From Tissierella praeacuta_A (GTDB taxonomy: Bacteria > Bacillota > Clostridia > Tissierellales > Tissierellaceae), in NCBI RefSeq assembly GCF_040396155.1, contig NZ_JBEBOY010000015.1:1-64000 (forward strand): 64,000 nt of DNA, given 5' to 3'. Position 1 is the first letter of the stretch, and each line of letters begins with the position of its first letter. Positions 45,811 through 53,880 of the stretch are shown here, in pieces. The translations under genes were made by a program, and so were the position numbers. The notes below the pieces were generated by a model that saw only the letters and a list, made by a program, of their open reading frames with translations, was not told where the DNA came from and did no database searches.

Positions 45811-46623
45811 TTACCAAACTGGAATTGATGAACCTTTAGAATCCTCTTCAATAATTTCCTTTGTAGCATCTGTTTGATAAAGCTCTACAATACGCCTATA
45901 TATTTCATTATCTTTATCCTCTGTACGAACAGCTATAACATTGACATAAGGATTTTCTCCTTCTTTAGCCTCTTCTAATACTATTGCATCCTGTGAAGGT
46001 ATAAATCCTGCATCACTGGCTACCCCTGAGTTTATTATAGCTATGGGAACCTCCTCCAATGAAGCTGGAATATTAGTAGCAGCAAGTTCTAAGATGTTAA
46101 AGTTTCTAGGGTTTTCAATATCCTTAATTGTAGGTGTAGCTCCTGCAGCAGGATCTACTGTAATTAAACCATTTGCTTGAAGTAATATTAATGCTCTTCC
46201 ACCATTGGTAACATCATCAGGAATTACTATTGTATTTCCATCTTCTAATTCTCCAATACTTTGAATCTGTCTAGAATAAATGCCAAGTGGTGCAAGTACT
46301 GTTTCTCCAATCACGGATATTTCATAGCCATGCTGCTCAATTTCTTTATTAAGATAGCTATGATGCTGAAAAGCATTCATTTCTATTTCACCTGAATCCA
46401 AGGCTGCATTAGGAAGAGGATAGGAATCAAAGAAAACAAGTTGAATATCAATATTCTCCTTTGCTGCTTCTTCCTTAACATGGTTCCAAACCTTGGAATC
46501 ACTGCCTGTCAATCCTACTCTTACAACAGTTGCTCCCTCGCCACTGTCTGCTGGTATATTATTTCCGCTACTGCAACCTACTAATAATATAGATAAAATT
46601 AAAGCCACAATCAATTTTTTCAT
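45811..46623 (-). CDS. metQ: D-methionine-type ABC transporter binding lipoprotein MetQ
   Basis: The 270-residue protein has a lipoprotein leader (MKKLIVALILSILLVGCSSG) and the NlpA/MetQ domain: VRVGLTGSDSKVWNHVKEEAAKENIDIQLV, LDSGEIEMNAFQHHSYLNKE near 75, IVIPDDVTNGGRALILLQANGLI near 130. It binds methionine or related compounds outside the membrane. The ribosome site is AAAGGAG. It is the last gene of an operon with MetN, MetI and an M20 peptidase, controlled by two SAM-I riboswitches, which strongly supports a methionine-related cargo. Confidence 0.93.
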   Translation of the reverse strand: MKKLIVALILSILLVGCSSGNNIPADSGEGATVVRVGLTGSDSKVWNHVKEEAAKENIDIQLVFFDSYPLPNAALDSGEIEMNAFQHHSYLNKEIEQHGYEISVIGETVLAPLGIYSRQIQSIGELEDGNTIVIPDDVTNGGRALILLQANGLITVDPAAGATPTIKDIENPRNFNILELAATNIPASLEEVPIAIINSGVASDAGFIPSQDAIVLEEAKEGENPYVNVIAVRTEDKDNEIYRRIVELYQTDATKEIIEEDSKGSSIPVW

Positions 46624-46637
46624 TTAATTTCTCTCCT

Positions 46638-47318
46638 TTAATGTGATGTTTTTTTAATAATAATGTTACCTATAAATTGAATTATTGTAACAAAAATTAG
46701 AATAACAATAACTGAAACATAAGTAATATCCTGATAGAATCTGTTATGACCATATCTGATTACAAAGGAGCCAAGTCCGCCTCCCCCTACTGCACCACCC
46801 ATGGCTGTTAAACCTAATAAACTAATGGTAGTAATAGTAGTTGATCGTGCCAATGCAGGAATACTCTCCTTAAGATAAACCCTAAAAATAATTCCAATTG
46901 GAGAAATCCCCATGGACTGAGCTGCCTCAATCAAACCATGATCAATATCCGAAAGTGCCATGTCTACCTGCCTAACAAAGAATGGGGTACATCCAACTAT
47001 AAGAGGGAAAATCGTTCCCTTTACCCCAATAAATGTTCCTACAATAAGCTTTGTCAATGGAATTAAGGCAGTAATTAGTATGACAAATGGAATAGATCTA
47101 AATAAATTAACCAGTCCGTCAATAATTCGATGAACAAATGGATTTTCAAGTATATTCCCCTTTCTGGTAACTACTAAGAGAGTTCCTAAGAATAGTCCTA
47201 CTAGGAAAGAATATATTCCAGATAAGAAAAGCATCTGCAGGGTTTCACCAATACTTTTAATAAATTCACCCCAATAATCAAGTAAGTTGGGAGTATAATT
47301 AGTCATTAAATCAAGCAT
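46638..47318 (-). CDS. metI: Methionine ABC transporter permease MetI
   Basis: The 226-residue permease has five helices and the MetI landmarks: GETLQMLFLSGIYSFLVGLFLGTLLVVTRKG near residue 24, NLFRSIPFVILITALIPLTKLIVGTFIG near 70 and the docking loop EAAQSMGISPIGIIFRVYLKESIPAL near 131. Together with MetN and MetQ it imports methionine, or, in this context, possibly a methionine derivative. Its start overlaps the end of metN by 8 bases. Confidence 0.94.
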   Translation of the reverse strand: MLDLMTNYTPNLLDYWGEFIKSIGETLQMLFLSGIYSFLVGLFLGTLLVVTRKGNILENPFVHRIIDGLVNLFRSIPFVILITALIPLTKLIVGTFIGVKGTIFPLIVGCTPFFVRQVDMALSDIDHGLIEAAQSMGISPIGIIFRVYLKESIPALARSTTITTISLLGLTAMGGAVGGGGLGSFVIRYGHNRFYQDITYVSVIVILIFVTIIQFIGNIIIKKTSH

Positions 47319-48345
47319 GTTTAATCACCTCTACTCTAATTTGTTTGTCATTTAAATACTGTATTACATCTTTCTCCACCTGTTCTGATATGGTTATAAG
47401 AACGATTATGGAGCCAATGACTGTATCTGAGATAACCTCCACATTTGCAAAGATAATACTTGGACTTATATTATATTTCTTAGAAATATGAGAGATAATC
47501 GGCTCTTTAGTTTTTGAACCATAAAAGTCAAGTCGCCAGATTCTTTGCCCTGGATCTAGCTGAACAATATCCGACTTTTCCTGAATCAATTCATCAATGC
47601 GAGACAGATTAGATGTGCTGCTGATAAAATCCTTTGTAATCTGTGCTTGAGGATTGGAGAAAATTGAAATTACATCATTTAGTTCTACAACATTGCCATC
47701 TTCCATTACCGCAACTCGATGGCATATTTCCTTTATGACACTCATTTCATGTGTAATAATTACAATTGTAATACCTAGCTTTCGATTTACATCCTTAAGT
47801 AATTTTAAAATTGACTTGGTAGTTTGAGGATCCAAAGCTGAAGTTGCCTCATCACAGAGCAAAATACTAGGATCAGTTGCCAAGGCCCTAGCTATGGCGA
47901 CCCTTTGTTTTTGTCCTCCTGAGAGTTGTGATGGATAAGCATTTGCTTTATCTGATATTCCTACTAAGTCTAACAAGGATAATACCTTTTCTTTGATTTT
48001 TTCTTTGCTGATTCCTCTATATTTTAAAGGAAATGCTACATTTTCAAATACTGTTCTAGATGAAAGTAAATTAAATTGCTGAAATATCATCCCTATTTTT
48101 TGACGATGCAACCTAAGTTCTTTTTCCTTTAGATGAAGAAGGTCAACACCATTGATCAGTACCTGACCTTTCGTAGGTCTTTCTAGAAGATTAAGACATC
48201 TAACTAAAGTACTTTTACCTGCTCCGCTGTATCCTATTACTCCGAATATCTCCCCTTCATTGATGGTTAAATTAACATCCTTCACCGCATATACAGAGGT
48301 ATTATCTGATGTAAAAGTTTTTGAAACATCTATTAATTGAATCAT
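47311..48345 (-). CDS. metN: Methionine ABC transporter ATPase MetN (with NIL domain)
   Basis: The 344-residue ATPase carries Walker A GYSGAGKST near residue 38, signature LSGGQKQR near 141, Walker B ILLCDEATSALDP and H-loop THEM. The C-terminal NIL regulatory domain (about 265-344, ending EKDVIQYLNDKQIRVEVIKHA) is the site where methionine inhibits transport in E. coli MetN. AGGAGGG precedes the ATG. It follows the M20 gene by 10 bases. Confidence 0.95.
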   Translation of the reverse strand: MIQLIDVSKTFTSDNTSVYAVKDVNLTINEGEIFGVIGYSGAGKSTLVRCLNLLERPTKGQVLINGVDLLHLKEKELRLHRQKIGMIFQQFNLLSSRTVFENVAFPLKYRGISKEKIKEKVLSLLDLVGISDKANAYPSQLSGGQKQRVAIARALATDPSILLCDEATSALDPQTTKSILKLLKDVNRKLGITIVIITHEMSVIKEICHRVAVMEDGNVVELNDVISIFSNPQAQITKDFISSTSNLSRIDELIQEKSDIVQLDPGQRIWRLDFYGSKTKEPIISHISKKYNISPSIIFANVEVISDTVIGSIIVLITISEQVEKDVIQYLNDKQIRVEVIKHA

Positions 48346-48355
48346 TTAATCCCTC

Positions 48356-49552
48356 CTAATTGCTTTGATTTTTTAGATCTTCTGCATGCTGCTCCTTAAT
48401 CCTTTGGAGTAGTTCAGGATCCAAAATAATATCTAATGCTGTGTGAGCAAGAACCTTTGCTCCTAATCCTATAGAACTTAAACCTAATTCACTCTTTGAT
48501 GCTTCTTTAAATTCTATACTGTGTCCTGCAATATATTTATTTGCAATCTTGATACTTGGTTGAATTGTTGGAATCACTTGACTTATATTTCCAACATCTG
48601 ATGAACCGCTTCCTTTTTCAGTTTTATCCCTTGATATAAACTCTCCATATTTATTTAAATGTTTCTCATAAACTTCATCAAATAAAGGGGTTGGTACAAT
48701 ATTATCTACACTATTTTGAAATAAACCAATTTTATATTTCGCTCCAGTTTGAAGTGCTGCTCCTTTTACTATGTTTTCAAACTTGGCATATAGATCTGTC
48801 AAAATAGGTCTGGATTTTGCTCTAAGATAAAATCTTGCACTGGCATAATCGGGAACAACATTTGCTGCTTTACCACCATCAGTGATTACTCCATGAATCC
48901 TTATGTCATCTGTTAGATGTTGTCTTAGTGCGTTGCTTGCATTGTAAACCTGTATGATAGCATCTAAGGCGTTAATTCCCTTTTCTGGTGCTCCTGCAGC
49001 ATGGGAGGATTTTCCAAAGAATTCTACATCCACTGGATCATTAGCCAAAGAGGGTGCAGTTAATCCATGTTCATATCCTGGGTGAACTCCTAGGGCAATA
49101 TCCACATCATCAAAGAACCCTTTCTTTACAAAGCTTCCTTTTGCACTTCCATTTTCTCCTCCTTCTTCTCCAGGAGTTCCATAGACTCTAACTTCTCCAC
49201 CAACTTCATCGATTATTGCCTTAAGTCCTACTGCTGCCAATGAAGAAGTGGCACCAAATAAGTTATGTCCACAAGCATGACCTATTCCAGGAAGTGCATC
49301 ATATTCTGCATAAAATACTATGGTAGGACCTGGTTTACTGCTTTTATATCTTGCATCAAATCCTGTACGGTGTCCTGCGACATCTAGTTTTACATTAAAA
49401 CCTTCCTTAGTTAGTTGCTCAGATAATATTTTACTTGCAAAGAATTCATAGTTGCTTACCTCAGGATTATCATGAATCTGCAATGCTATATCCTTATAAA
49501 TTTCTACTTTTTCTTCAACTACCTCATCAATTAAATTTCTAATACTTGACAT
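48356..49552 (-). CDS. M20 family amidohydrolase under S-box control
   Basis: The 398-residue zinc-dependent enzyme belongs to the M20 aminoacylase/AbgB-like amidohydrolases. Metal-site motifs are visible: FYAEYDALPGIGHACGHNLFGA near residue 78 (Asp, His), GTPGEEGGENGSAKG near 123 (Glu-Glu) and GVHPGYEHG near 154, with a dimerisation lid after HAAGAPEKGINALDA. Such enzymes free amino acids from N-acyl or peptide-like conjugates. Being the first gene behind two SAM-I riboswitches and ahead of metNIQ, it probably releases methionine (or a sulfur precursor) from an imported N-acyl conjugate. That substrate is inferred. Confidence 0.88.
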   Translation of the reverse strand: MSSIRNLIDEVVEEKVEIYKDIALQIHDNPEVSNYEFFASKILSEQLTKEGFNVKLDVAGHRTGFDARYKSSKPGPTIVFYAEYDALPGIGHACGHNLFGATSSLAAVGLKAIIDEVGGEVRVYGTPGEEGGENGSAKGSFVKKGFFDDVDIALGVHPGYEHGLTAPSLANDPVDVEFFGKSSHAAGAPEKGINALDAIIQVYNASNALRQHLTDDIRIHGVITDGGKAANVVPDYASARFYLRAKSRPILTDLYAKFENIVKGAALQTGAKYKIGLFQNSVDNIVPTPLFDEVYEKHLNKYGEFISRDKTEKGSGSSDVGNISQVIPTIQPSIKIANKYIAGHSIEFKEASKSELGLSSIGLGAKVLAHTALDIILDPELLQRIKEQHAEDLKNQSN

Positions 49553-49575
49553 ACTATCTCCCCCTTTAAAATAAA

Positions 49576-49608
49576 AACCTACTTCCTTAAAAAATAAGAA
49601 AGTAGGTT
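49576..49608 (-). terminator. Expression-platform terminator of the downstream S-box
   Basis: Arms AACCTACTT and AAGTAGGTT (extended by CTTA/TAAG-type pairs) with a T-rich loop are followed by TTTTATTTT on the minus strand, just before the M20 ribosome site. It is the expected off-state terminator of the aptamer at 49625-49731. Confidence 0.85.
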
Positions 49609-49624
49609 AAATAACAAATAACAC

Positions 49625-49731
49625 TTTCTTATATTTCAAACCTTTTGGTTTGCAGGATTTAGCACCTCGAATATTTATATTCAGGTTGCCGTGCTTCATC
49701 GGGCCAGTCCCTCCACATCTCTTTATAAGAA
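49625..49731 (-). ncRNA. SAM-I (S-box) riboswitch, downstream copy
   Basis: Read on the minus strand it shows the S-box core in order: CTTATAAAGAG, GGTGGAGGGACTGGCCC in its variant form TGTGGAGGGACTGGCCC, GATGAAGCACGGCAACC, GAGGTGCTAAATCCTGC, then the closing CAAACC hairpin and P1 strand. It binds S-adenosylmethionine and then favours the terminator at 49576-49608, shutting off the M20-metNIQ operon. Confidence 0.95.
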
Positions 49732-49802
49732 TGACTATTAAGTTTTAGATTGAATCTATATTTCTTTGATTCTAAGCATATCCATATGTAGGCATTTAAA
49801 AG

Positions 49803-49830
49803 GCCTACCTTCTAAGATAAGAAAGCAGGC
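49803..49830 (-). terminator. Expression-platform terminator of the upstream S-box
   Basis: Arms GCCTACCTTCT and AGAAAGCAGGC pair with two wobble or mismatched positions. On the minus strand a short T-run (CTTTT) follows. It lies directly after the upstream aptamer, so that copy looks like a complete switch of its own. Confidence 0.75.
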
Positions 49831-49847
49831 GTCAAATAACCGTTTCA

Positions 49848-49953
49848 TTTCTTATCTCTCAAACCTATGGTTTGCAGGATTTAGCACCTCGAACATAATA
49901 TTCAGGTTGCTGTGCTTCATCGGGCCAGTCCCTCCACATCTCTTTATAAGATT
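49848..49953 (-). ncRNA. SAM-I (S-box) riboswitch, upstream copy
   Basis: A second complete S-box aptamer lies about 115 bases upstream of the first, with the same core (ATGTGGAGGGACTGGCCC, GATGAAGCACAGCAACC, GAGGTGCTAAATCCTGC) but different helices, for example the P4-type loop CAAACCATAGGTTTG. The two are clearly related by duplication but have diverged. It is transcribed first, from the promoter at 49976-50004. Confidence 0.94.
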
Positions 49954-49975
49954 CTATAAATATTAATTTCTTATA

Positions 49976-50004
49976 ACTATAATACTAATTCTAGCATTTG
50001 TCAA
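49976..50004 (-). promoter_or_regulatory. Sigma-A promoter of the tandem S-box operon
   Basis: On the minus strand TTGACA (49999-50004) and TATAGT (49976-49981) are exactly 17 bases apart, about 20 bases before the upstream aptamer. The IS element ends only about 60 bases further upstream. Confidence 0.88.
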
Positions 50005-50066
50005 CTACTTTTTATTTTAATTTTAATTATTAATCCTTTATTAATTATAGATTCATTACAAAGACA

Positions 50067-50260
50067 CTGAAACTCCCATGGCTAAAGCCTATGGGGTTCT
50101 TAGGTACTGTATAAATTTCTTTAATACTCTCATCGTATCTAATACGACTACAACATATTAAAACTATCTATATTCCCTAAGACTTTCACTAACTATGTTC
50201 ACTCCATTGAGTCACATTAACGTTAGTATAAGGCTCGTTTCAAAACCTATTTTTACCTTT
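50067..50260 (-). ncRNA. Candidate TnpB guide (omega/reRNA) region
   Basis: About 190 noncoding bases lie between the tnpB stop and the right-end hairpin, which is where guide RNAs of TnpB systems are made, often beginning inside the tnpB 3' end. The guide would be the flanking chromosomal bases just beyond about 50067. I can see position and hairpins only; expression is inferred. Confidence 0.4.
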
Positions 50261-51707
50261 ATATTCCCATGCTACTTATTAATTTATTGTTGCTACTTTT
50301 AATTCTTATAATTTCTTTATCATGCAATATTTTAAAATCATCAAATGTTTTAATACATAAATCTCTATCAATTTCTTTTAAATTATCTTTAACATTCATT
50401 ATTAAAAATGCTGAATATAAATCTCTCTGTATCTTATAGTCCTCAAAATTATTCCATCTTTTGCTTAGGCTTTTCTTAATATATTCATCTTCTATATGGT
50501 TGTATTGACTTGCTTTTACTGACCATGTATCTATCTTATATAATTGTGTGTTATTGAATTTTAGTTTGTTATCCAATATAGCTAAGAACATTGCTGGTGC
50601 TTTGTTCGCTAGTGATTTTCCAAATCTTTTCTTTTTATTGATTCTGCCAGTCTTTTCATTGATTGTAGTTTCTTTTGCTCTAACTTGTAAGCCTCTATAA
50701 TTCATATCTTCAACTAATATAATGTCTCCTAAATCTAAAATATAATTTGCTAACTTTTGATGGCTCTGTCTTCTTATATCTGCTTGTTTCCGTTGTATCT
50801 CTCTCAATTTGTTTTTATTTTTAATATATCTATTAGACTCTATCCATTTATCTCTGTTACCACGTTTAATAGTTCCATCTTTGTTGTATTTATTAGGATT
50901 ATTAGAACGTCTTTGCCTATCTAATTTTCTTAATAATATTCTTTTCTCTTGTTCAATATTGTCTATTTCTGGTGCTAATTCTAATAGCTTTACATCGTAT
51001 CTACTTGATATTGCTATGGTTTGAGTACCTATATCTAGACCAACTCTACCCTTGCCTATGGTATTCTTAATTTCACCAGTTTCTTTATTTATTTTGATTG
51101 GTGGAACTCCCTCTAATATAAGCTGTACATAATATTTATACTTTCCTTTTATAAATTTTCTTAATACTCTACAATATTTAATCTTATTTTCTAAAGCTAT
51201 CTGAGCATATTCGTCATTCTTTTTTATGATTACTGGAATATCTAACTTATTCCATATTAGTGTATTATCTATAAATCTTATTCCAGTTTTATTACTCTTG
51301 CCTTCTAGACTATTTAATTCATTATACTTTTTGAAATATACCTTTCTAGCTTGATGGAACATATATTTTTCAAATGCTCTAAATACTCTAGTTGCTATCT
51401 TTTGAGCAGTGAAGCTATCTATATTATCTTTGAAATGGTGTTGTATTGGTTTAACATATGTATGAAGTGAATATTCTGTCAAACCATGCTCTTTATTTAG
51501 CTTATTAAATTCCTTATTTCTCTCTTTCCCTTTAGGCATATTTACTACTTTTTTATACTCTTTTCTTTCAATCATGTTATTATATCTTTTATATAATTCA
51601 CCTAAACAAGCATTATATATCTGTCTACCAATATTAAATCTTTTATCTAATATATCTTCTTGCCATTTTTCAGTTTTAAGTTCTAATGTTAAAGTAAAGT
51701 TTGACAT
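50259..51707 (-). CDS. tnpB: TnpB, RuvC-type nuclease lacking the zinc ribbon
   Basis: The 482-residue protein is longer than typical TnpB (about 370-410). RuvC-like motifs are present: GRVGLDIGTQTIAISS near residue 221 (Asp), DIILVEDMNYRGLQ near 325 (Glu) and KIQRDLYSAFLIMNV near 432 (Asp). The C-terminal region that normally holds a four-Cys zinc ribbon reads TWSVKASQYNHIEDEYIKKSLSKRW and has no such cysteines. TnpB proteins are RNA-guided nucleases that cut the empty donor site so the element is retained. A ribosome site (AGGAGG) lies before the ATG. It follows tnpA by 11 bases. Confidence 0.9.
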   Translation of the reverse strand: MSNFTLTLELKTEKWQEDILDKRFNIGRQIYNACLGELYKRYNNMIERKEYKKVVNMPKGKERNKEFNKLNKEHGLTEYSLHTYVKPIQHHFKDNIDSFTAQKIATRVFRAFEKYMFHQARKVYFKKYNELNSLEGKSNKTGIRFIDNTLIWNKLDIPVIIKKNDEYAQIALENKIKYCRVLRKFIKGKYKYYVQLILEGVPPIKINKETGEIKNTIGKGRVGLDIGTQTIAISSRYDVKLLELAPEIDNIEQEKRILLRKLDRQRRSNNPNKYNKDGTIKRGNRDKWIESNRYIKNKNKLREIQRKQADIRRQSHQKLANYILDLGDIILVEDMNYRGLQVRAKETTINEKTGRINKKKRFGKSLANKAPAMFLAILDNKLKFNNTQLYKIDTWSVKASQYNHIEDEYIKKSLSKRWNNFEDYKIQRDLYSAFLIMNVKDNLKEIDRDLCIKTFDDFKILHDKEIIRIKSSNNKLISSMGI

Positions 51708-51718
51708 TTGTTCACCTC

Positions 51719-52120
51719 CTAATATCTAGTTTTTTGATTTTCCACGTATTTCTTAATAGTTTCACTCGATACGTTTCCAGCAGTTGATACAAAATAACTT
51801 CTAGTCCATAAACTAGGCATTTTACTCAATTCCTCAAATTCTTCACGAATTAGCTTACTACTCACTCCTTTTATTTTATTCATTATATCTGATGGACTAA
51901 GTGTTGGCAGACAATTCAAGAATATATGTGCATGATCTCTATCGCATTCTATTGCTATGATTTCTATTTCTAACTCATCACATATGTCTTTTACCACTTC
52001 TTTAAATCTTGTCTCAACATTTGGAATATCAAATATCTTTCTTCTATATCTTGGACAGAATATAAAATGATAATTAATTAATGATACTGTTGTTTTAGTT
52101 TTTCTATATTTATTCTCCAT
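51719..52120 (-). CDS. tnpA: IS200/IS605 Y1 transposase TnpA
   Basis: The 133-residue HUH single-strand transposase has the metal motif HAHIFLN near residue 64 (His-x-His) and the catalytic Tyr in SSETIKKYVENQKTRY near 125, with INYHFIFCPRYRRKIF at the N-terminus. The length is normal and all motifs are intact, so it is probably active. It moves the element as single-stranded DNA, recognising the subterminal hairpins. Confidence 0.95.
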   Translation of the reverse strand: MENKYRKTKTTVSLINYHFIFCPRYRRKIFDIPNVETRFKEVVKDICDELEIEIIAIECDRDHAHIFLNCLPTLSPSDIMNKIKGVSSKLIREEFEELSKMPSLWTRSYFVSTAGNVSSETIKKYVENQKTRY

Positions 52121-52280
52121 ATGTATATAATGTCATATTATGTGTATGTTGTCAACTGATATATACACATAATTAATTTTGTTTGTTTAGTGTGTTATGC
52201 TGGGCTATCCATCCCACACCTGAAGGAATGGGCTTTCCGCCCTTCTATGTAATTTAATCTATGAGGAAAGGATATTATGA

Positions 52281-53672
52281 TTAAATTCCATACTTCTCCA
52301 TCTTTTTATACAATAAACTTCTATGTATCCCTAATTCTTCCGCTGTATCTTGCCGATTGTAATTATTTTTCTTTAAAGTCTCTCTAATGACAGATGCTTC
52401 ATAATTATCCACTAATCTTTTTAATCGTTTATCCTTCGAATCTCCTATAGCCTTTTCATTATGAAGAGACACCATTTTTGATGGTAAATCCTCCAATCGG
52501 ATCAACATATTATCACTTGAGGCATAGGCACTTTTAATAACATTTTCCAACTCTCTAATATTTCCTGGCCAATCATAATTTTGTAAACAAACCAATGCAT
52601 CATCATCAATAGTTGTAAAAGTTTTATATTCATTGTTGAGTTCGTTCAAAAAATAATTGATAAATAGAACAATGTCTTCCCTCCGACTTCTCAATGGAAT
52701 AATATGTATATTGATAACATTAAGTCTATAATATAAATCCTCCCTAAATTCGCCATTCCTAACCATTTCTTGTAAGTTTTTTCTTGTAGCTGCAATAACC
52801 CTTAAATCTATGGGTATAGGCTTATTTGCTCCTATCTTTTCAACTTCCTTTTCCTGAAGAACCCTTAAAATTTTTGACTGCATTCCCAGAGGCATATCCC
52901 CAATTTCATCAAGAAAAATTGTTCCTCCATTTGATAACTCAAATTTCCCTTGTTTCCCACCTTTTTTTGCACCAGTAAAAGCCCCCTCCTCGTATCCAAA
53001 TAATTCTGATTCCAAGAGTTCACTGGGAATAGCCGCGCAATTAATACTAACCATAGGTCTATCACTCCTATTACACTTCTTATGAATAGATTGAGCAAAA
53101 ACTTCCTTCCCAGTTCCTGTCTCCCCTGTAATTAAAATAGGAAAATCTGTTTTCGAACATTTCATAGCTGTCTTTTTCAATTCTAAAAATTTTTTATTCT
53201 TCCCAATCATTCCATCAAATGTATACTTACTGGATTCCCCTTTATTATATTCCTCCTTATAGAATTGAAGTTCAGAATACTCATTCATTAATCTTTTTGC
53301 ACAATCCAATGTTTGTAATCTAAATTTTACCTGTGCAACGCCTCCAATTATATTATCATTATCATCCAATACATGAGAGCGACTAACAAGCAAAAGATTA
53401 TTACCTTCTTCTTTAGTATCTCCTTCTACAAACTTATGGATCACACCTTCTTCCCCATACCTTCGATTTACAATATCTAGCATTTTTGTATTTGTAATTA
53501 ATTTTGAAATATTTACGCCAATAGCATCTTTTTTTGTGGTTCCTAAAAAATCACAATATTGATCATTTATATTTGTGATGATTCCTTCTTTGTCTATAAC
53601 GATAAATCCATCATCTGTCATCTTTAATATTTCATCAAATATATATTTATATCTCTCTAATTCTTTTTCCAT
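52281..53672 (-). CDS. Sigma-54-dependent PAS-AAA-Fis activator
   Basis: The 463-residue protein has a PAS domain (about 8-115; ILKMTDDGFIVIDKEGIITNINDQYCDFLG), a sigma-54 AAA+ domain (about 150-385) with Walker A GETGTGKE, the sigma-54 contact loop GAFTGA, and a Fis-type helix-turn-helix (DTAEELGIHRSLLYKKMEKY) at the end. It has no receiver domain, so a small molecule sensed by PAS is likely. It lies 208 bases downstream of the acyl-CoA operon, behind a terminator, and that operon begins with a near-consensus sigma-54 promoter at 62177-62193. It is the obvious candidate activator. The IS element has inserted just downstream of its stop codon. Confidence 0.92.
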   Translation of the reverse strand: MEKELERYKYIFDEILKMTDDGFIVIDKEGIITNINDQYCDFLGTTKKDAIGVNISKLITNTKMLDIVNRRYGEEGVIHKFVEGDTKEEGNNLLLVSRSHVLDDNDNIIGGVAQVKFRLQTLDCAKRLMNEYSELQFYKEEYNKGESSKYTFDGMIGKNKKFLELKKTAMKCSKTDFPILITGETGTGKEVFAQSIHKKCNRSDRPMVSINCAAIPSELLESELFGYEEGAFTGAKKGGKQGKFELSNGGTIFLDEIGDMPLGMQSKILRVLQEKEVEKIGANKPIPIDLRVIAATRKNLQEMVRNGEFREDLYYRLNVINIHIIPLRSRREDIVLFINYFLNELNNEYKTFTTIDDDALVCLQNYDWPGNIRELENVIKSAYASSDNMLIRLEDLPSKMVSLHNEKAIGDSKDKRLKRLVDNYEASVIRETLKKNNYNRQDTAEELGIHRSLLYKKMEKYGI

Positions 53673-53800
53673 AAATATTCCTCCAAATAAAACTACTAAT
53701 TTAAGAGATCCTTACATCTTTTGCCGTTTCTTATGTTAATTATATCACAAAGCAAATCTTTATAATTTATATTTTTTTCTCAATATGTACTTTTATTATA

Positions 53801-53875
53801 AAATAGGACCTATATTCCCTAAGATATAATATTTCACTAGAAAATAAATATCCATAGGGAAATGAGGTCCTTTTT
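53801..53875 (-). terminator. Terminator of the acyl-CoA operon
   Basis: Nested stems AGGACCT/AGGTCCT (53805-53811 with 53865-53871) and TTCCCT/AGGGAA form a long hairpin; on the minus strand the tail is ATTTTATAAT. It separates the operon from the activator gene. Confidence 0.75.
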
Positions 53876-53880
53876 AAAAA

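Larger units (their letters stand above)
50067..52248 (-). mobile_element. IS200/IS605-family insertion sequence with tnpA and tnpB
   Basis: The element carries a Y1 transposase gene (tnpA) and a tnpB gene in the same direction. It has subterminal hairpins instead of terminal inverted repeats: one at the left end (52230-52242, GGGC/GCCC) and one at the right end (50075-50096, CCCATGGC/GCCTATGGG). On the minus strand the left end is preceded by TTAC (52249-52252), the classic IS608-type target site. The right boundary near 50067 is placed by the TTTCAG following the right hairpin and is approximate. It sits just upstream of the S-box promoter. Confidence 0.8.

Noticed and set aside
49766..49966. 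A plus-strand frame of 66 codons near the metNIQ leader
   Set aside because: It is antisense to the upstream S-box riboswitch, whose conserved RNA core explains the sequence fully.
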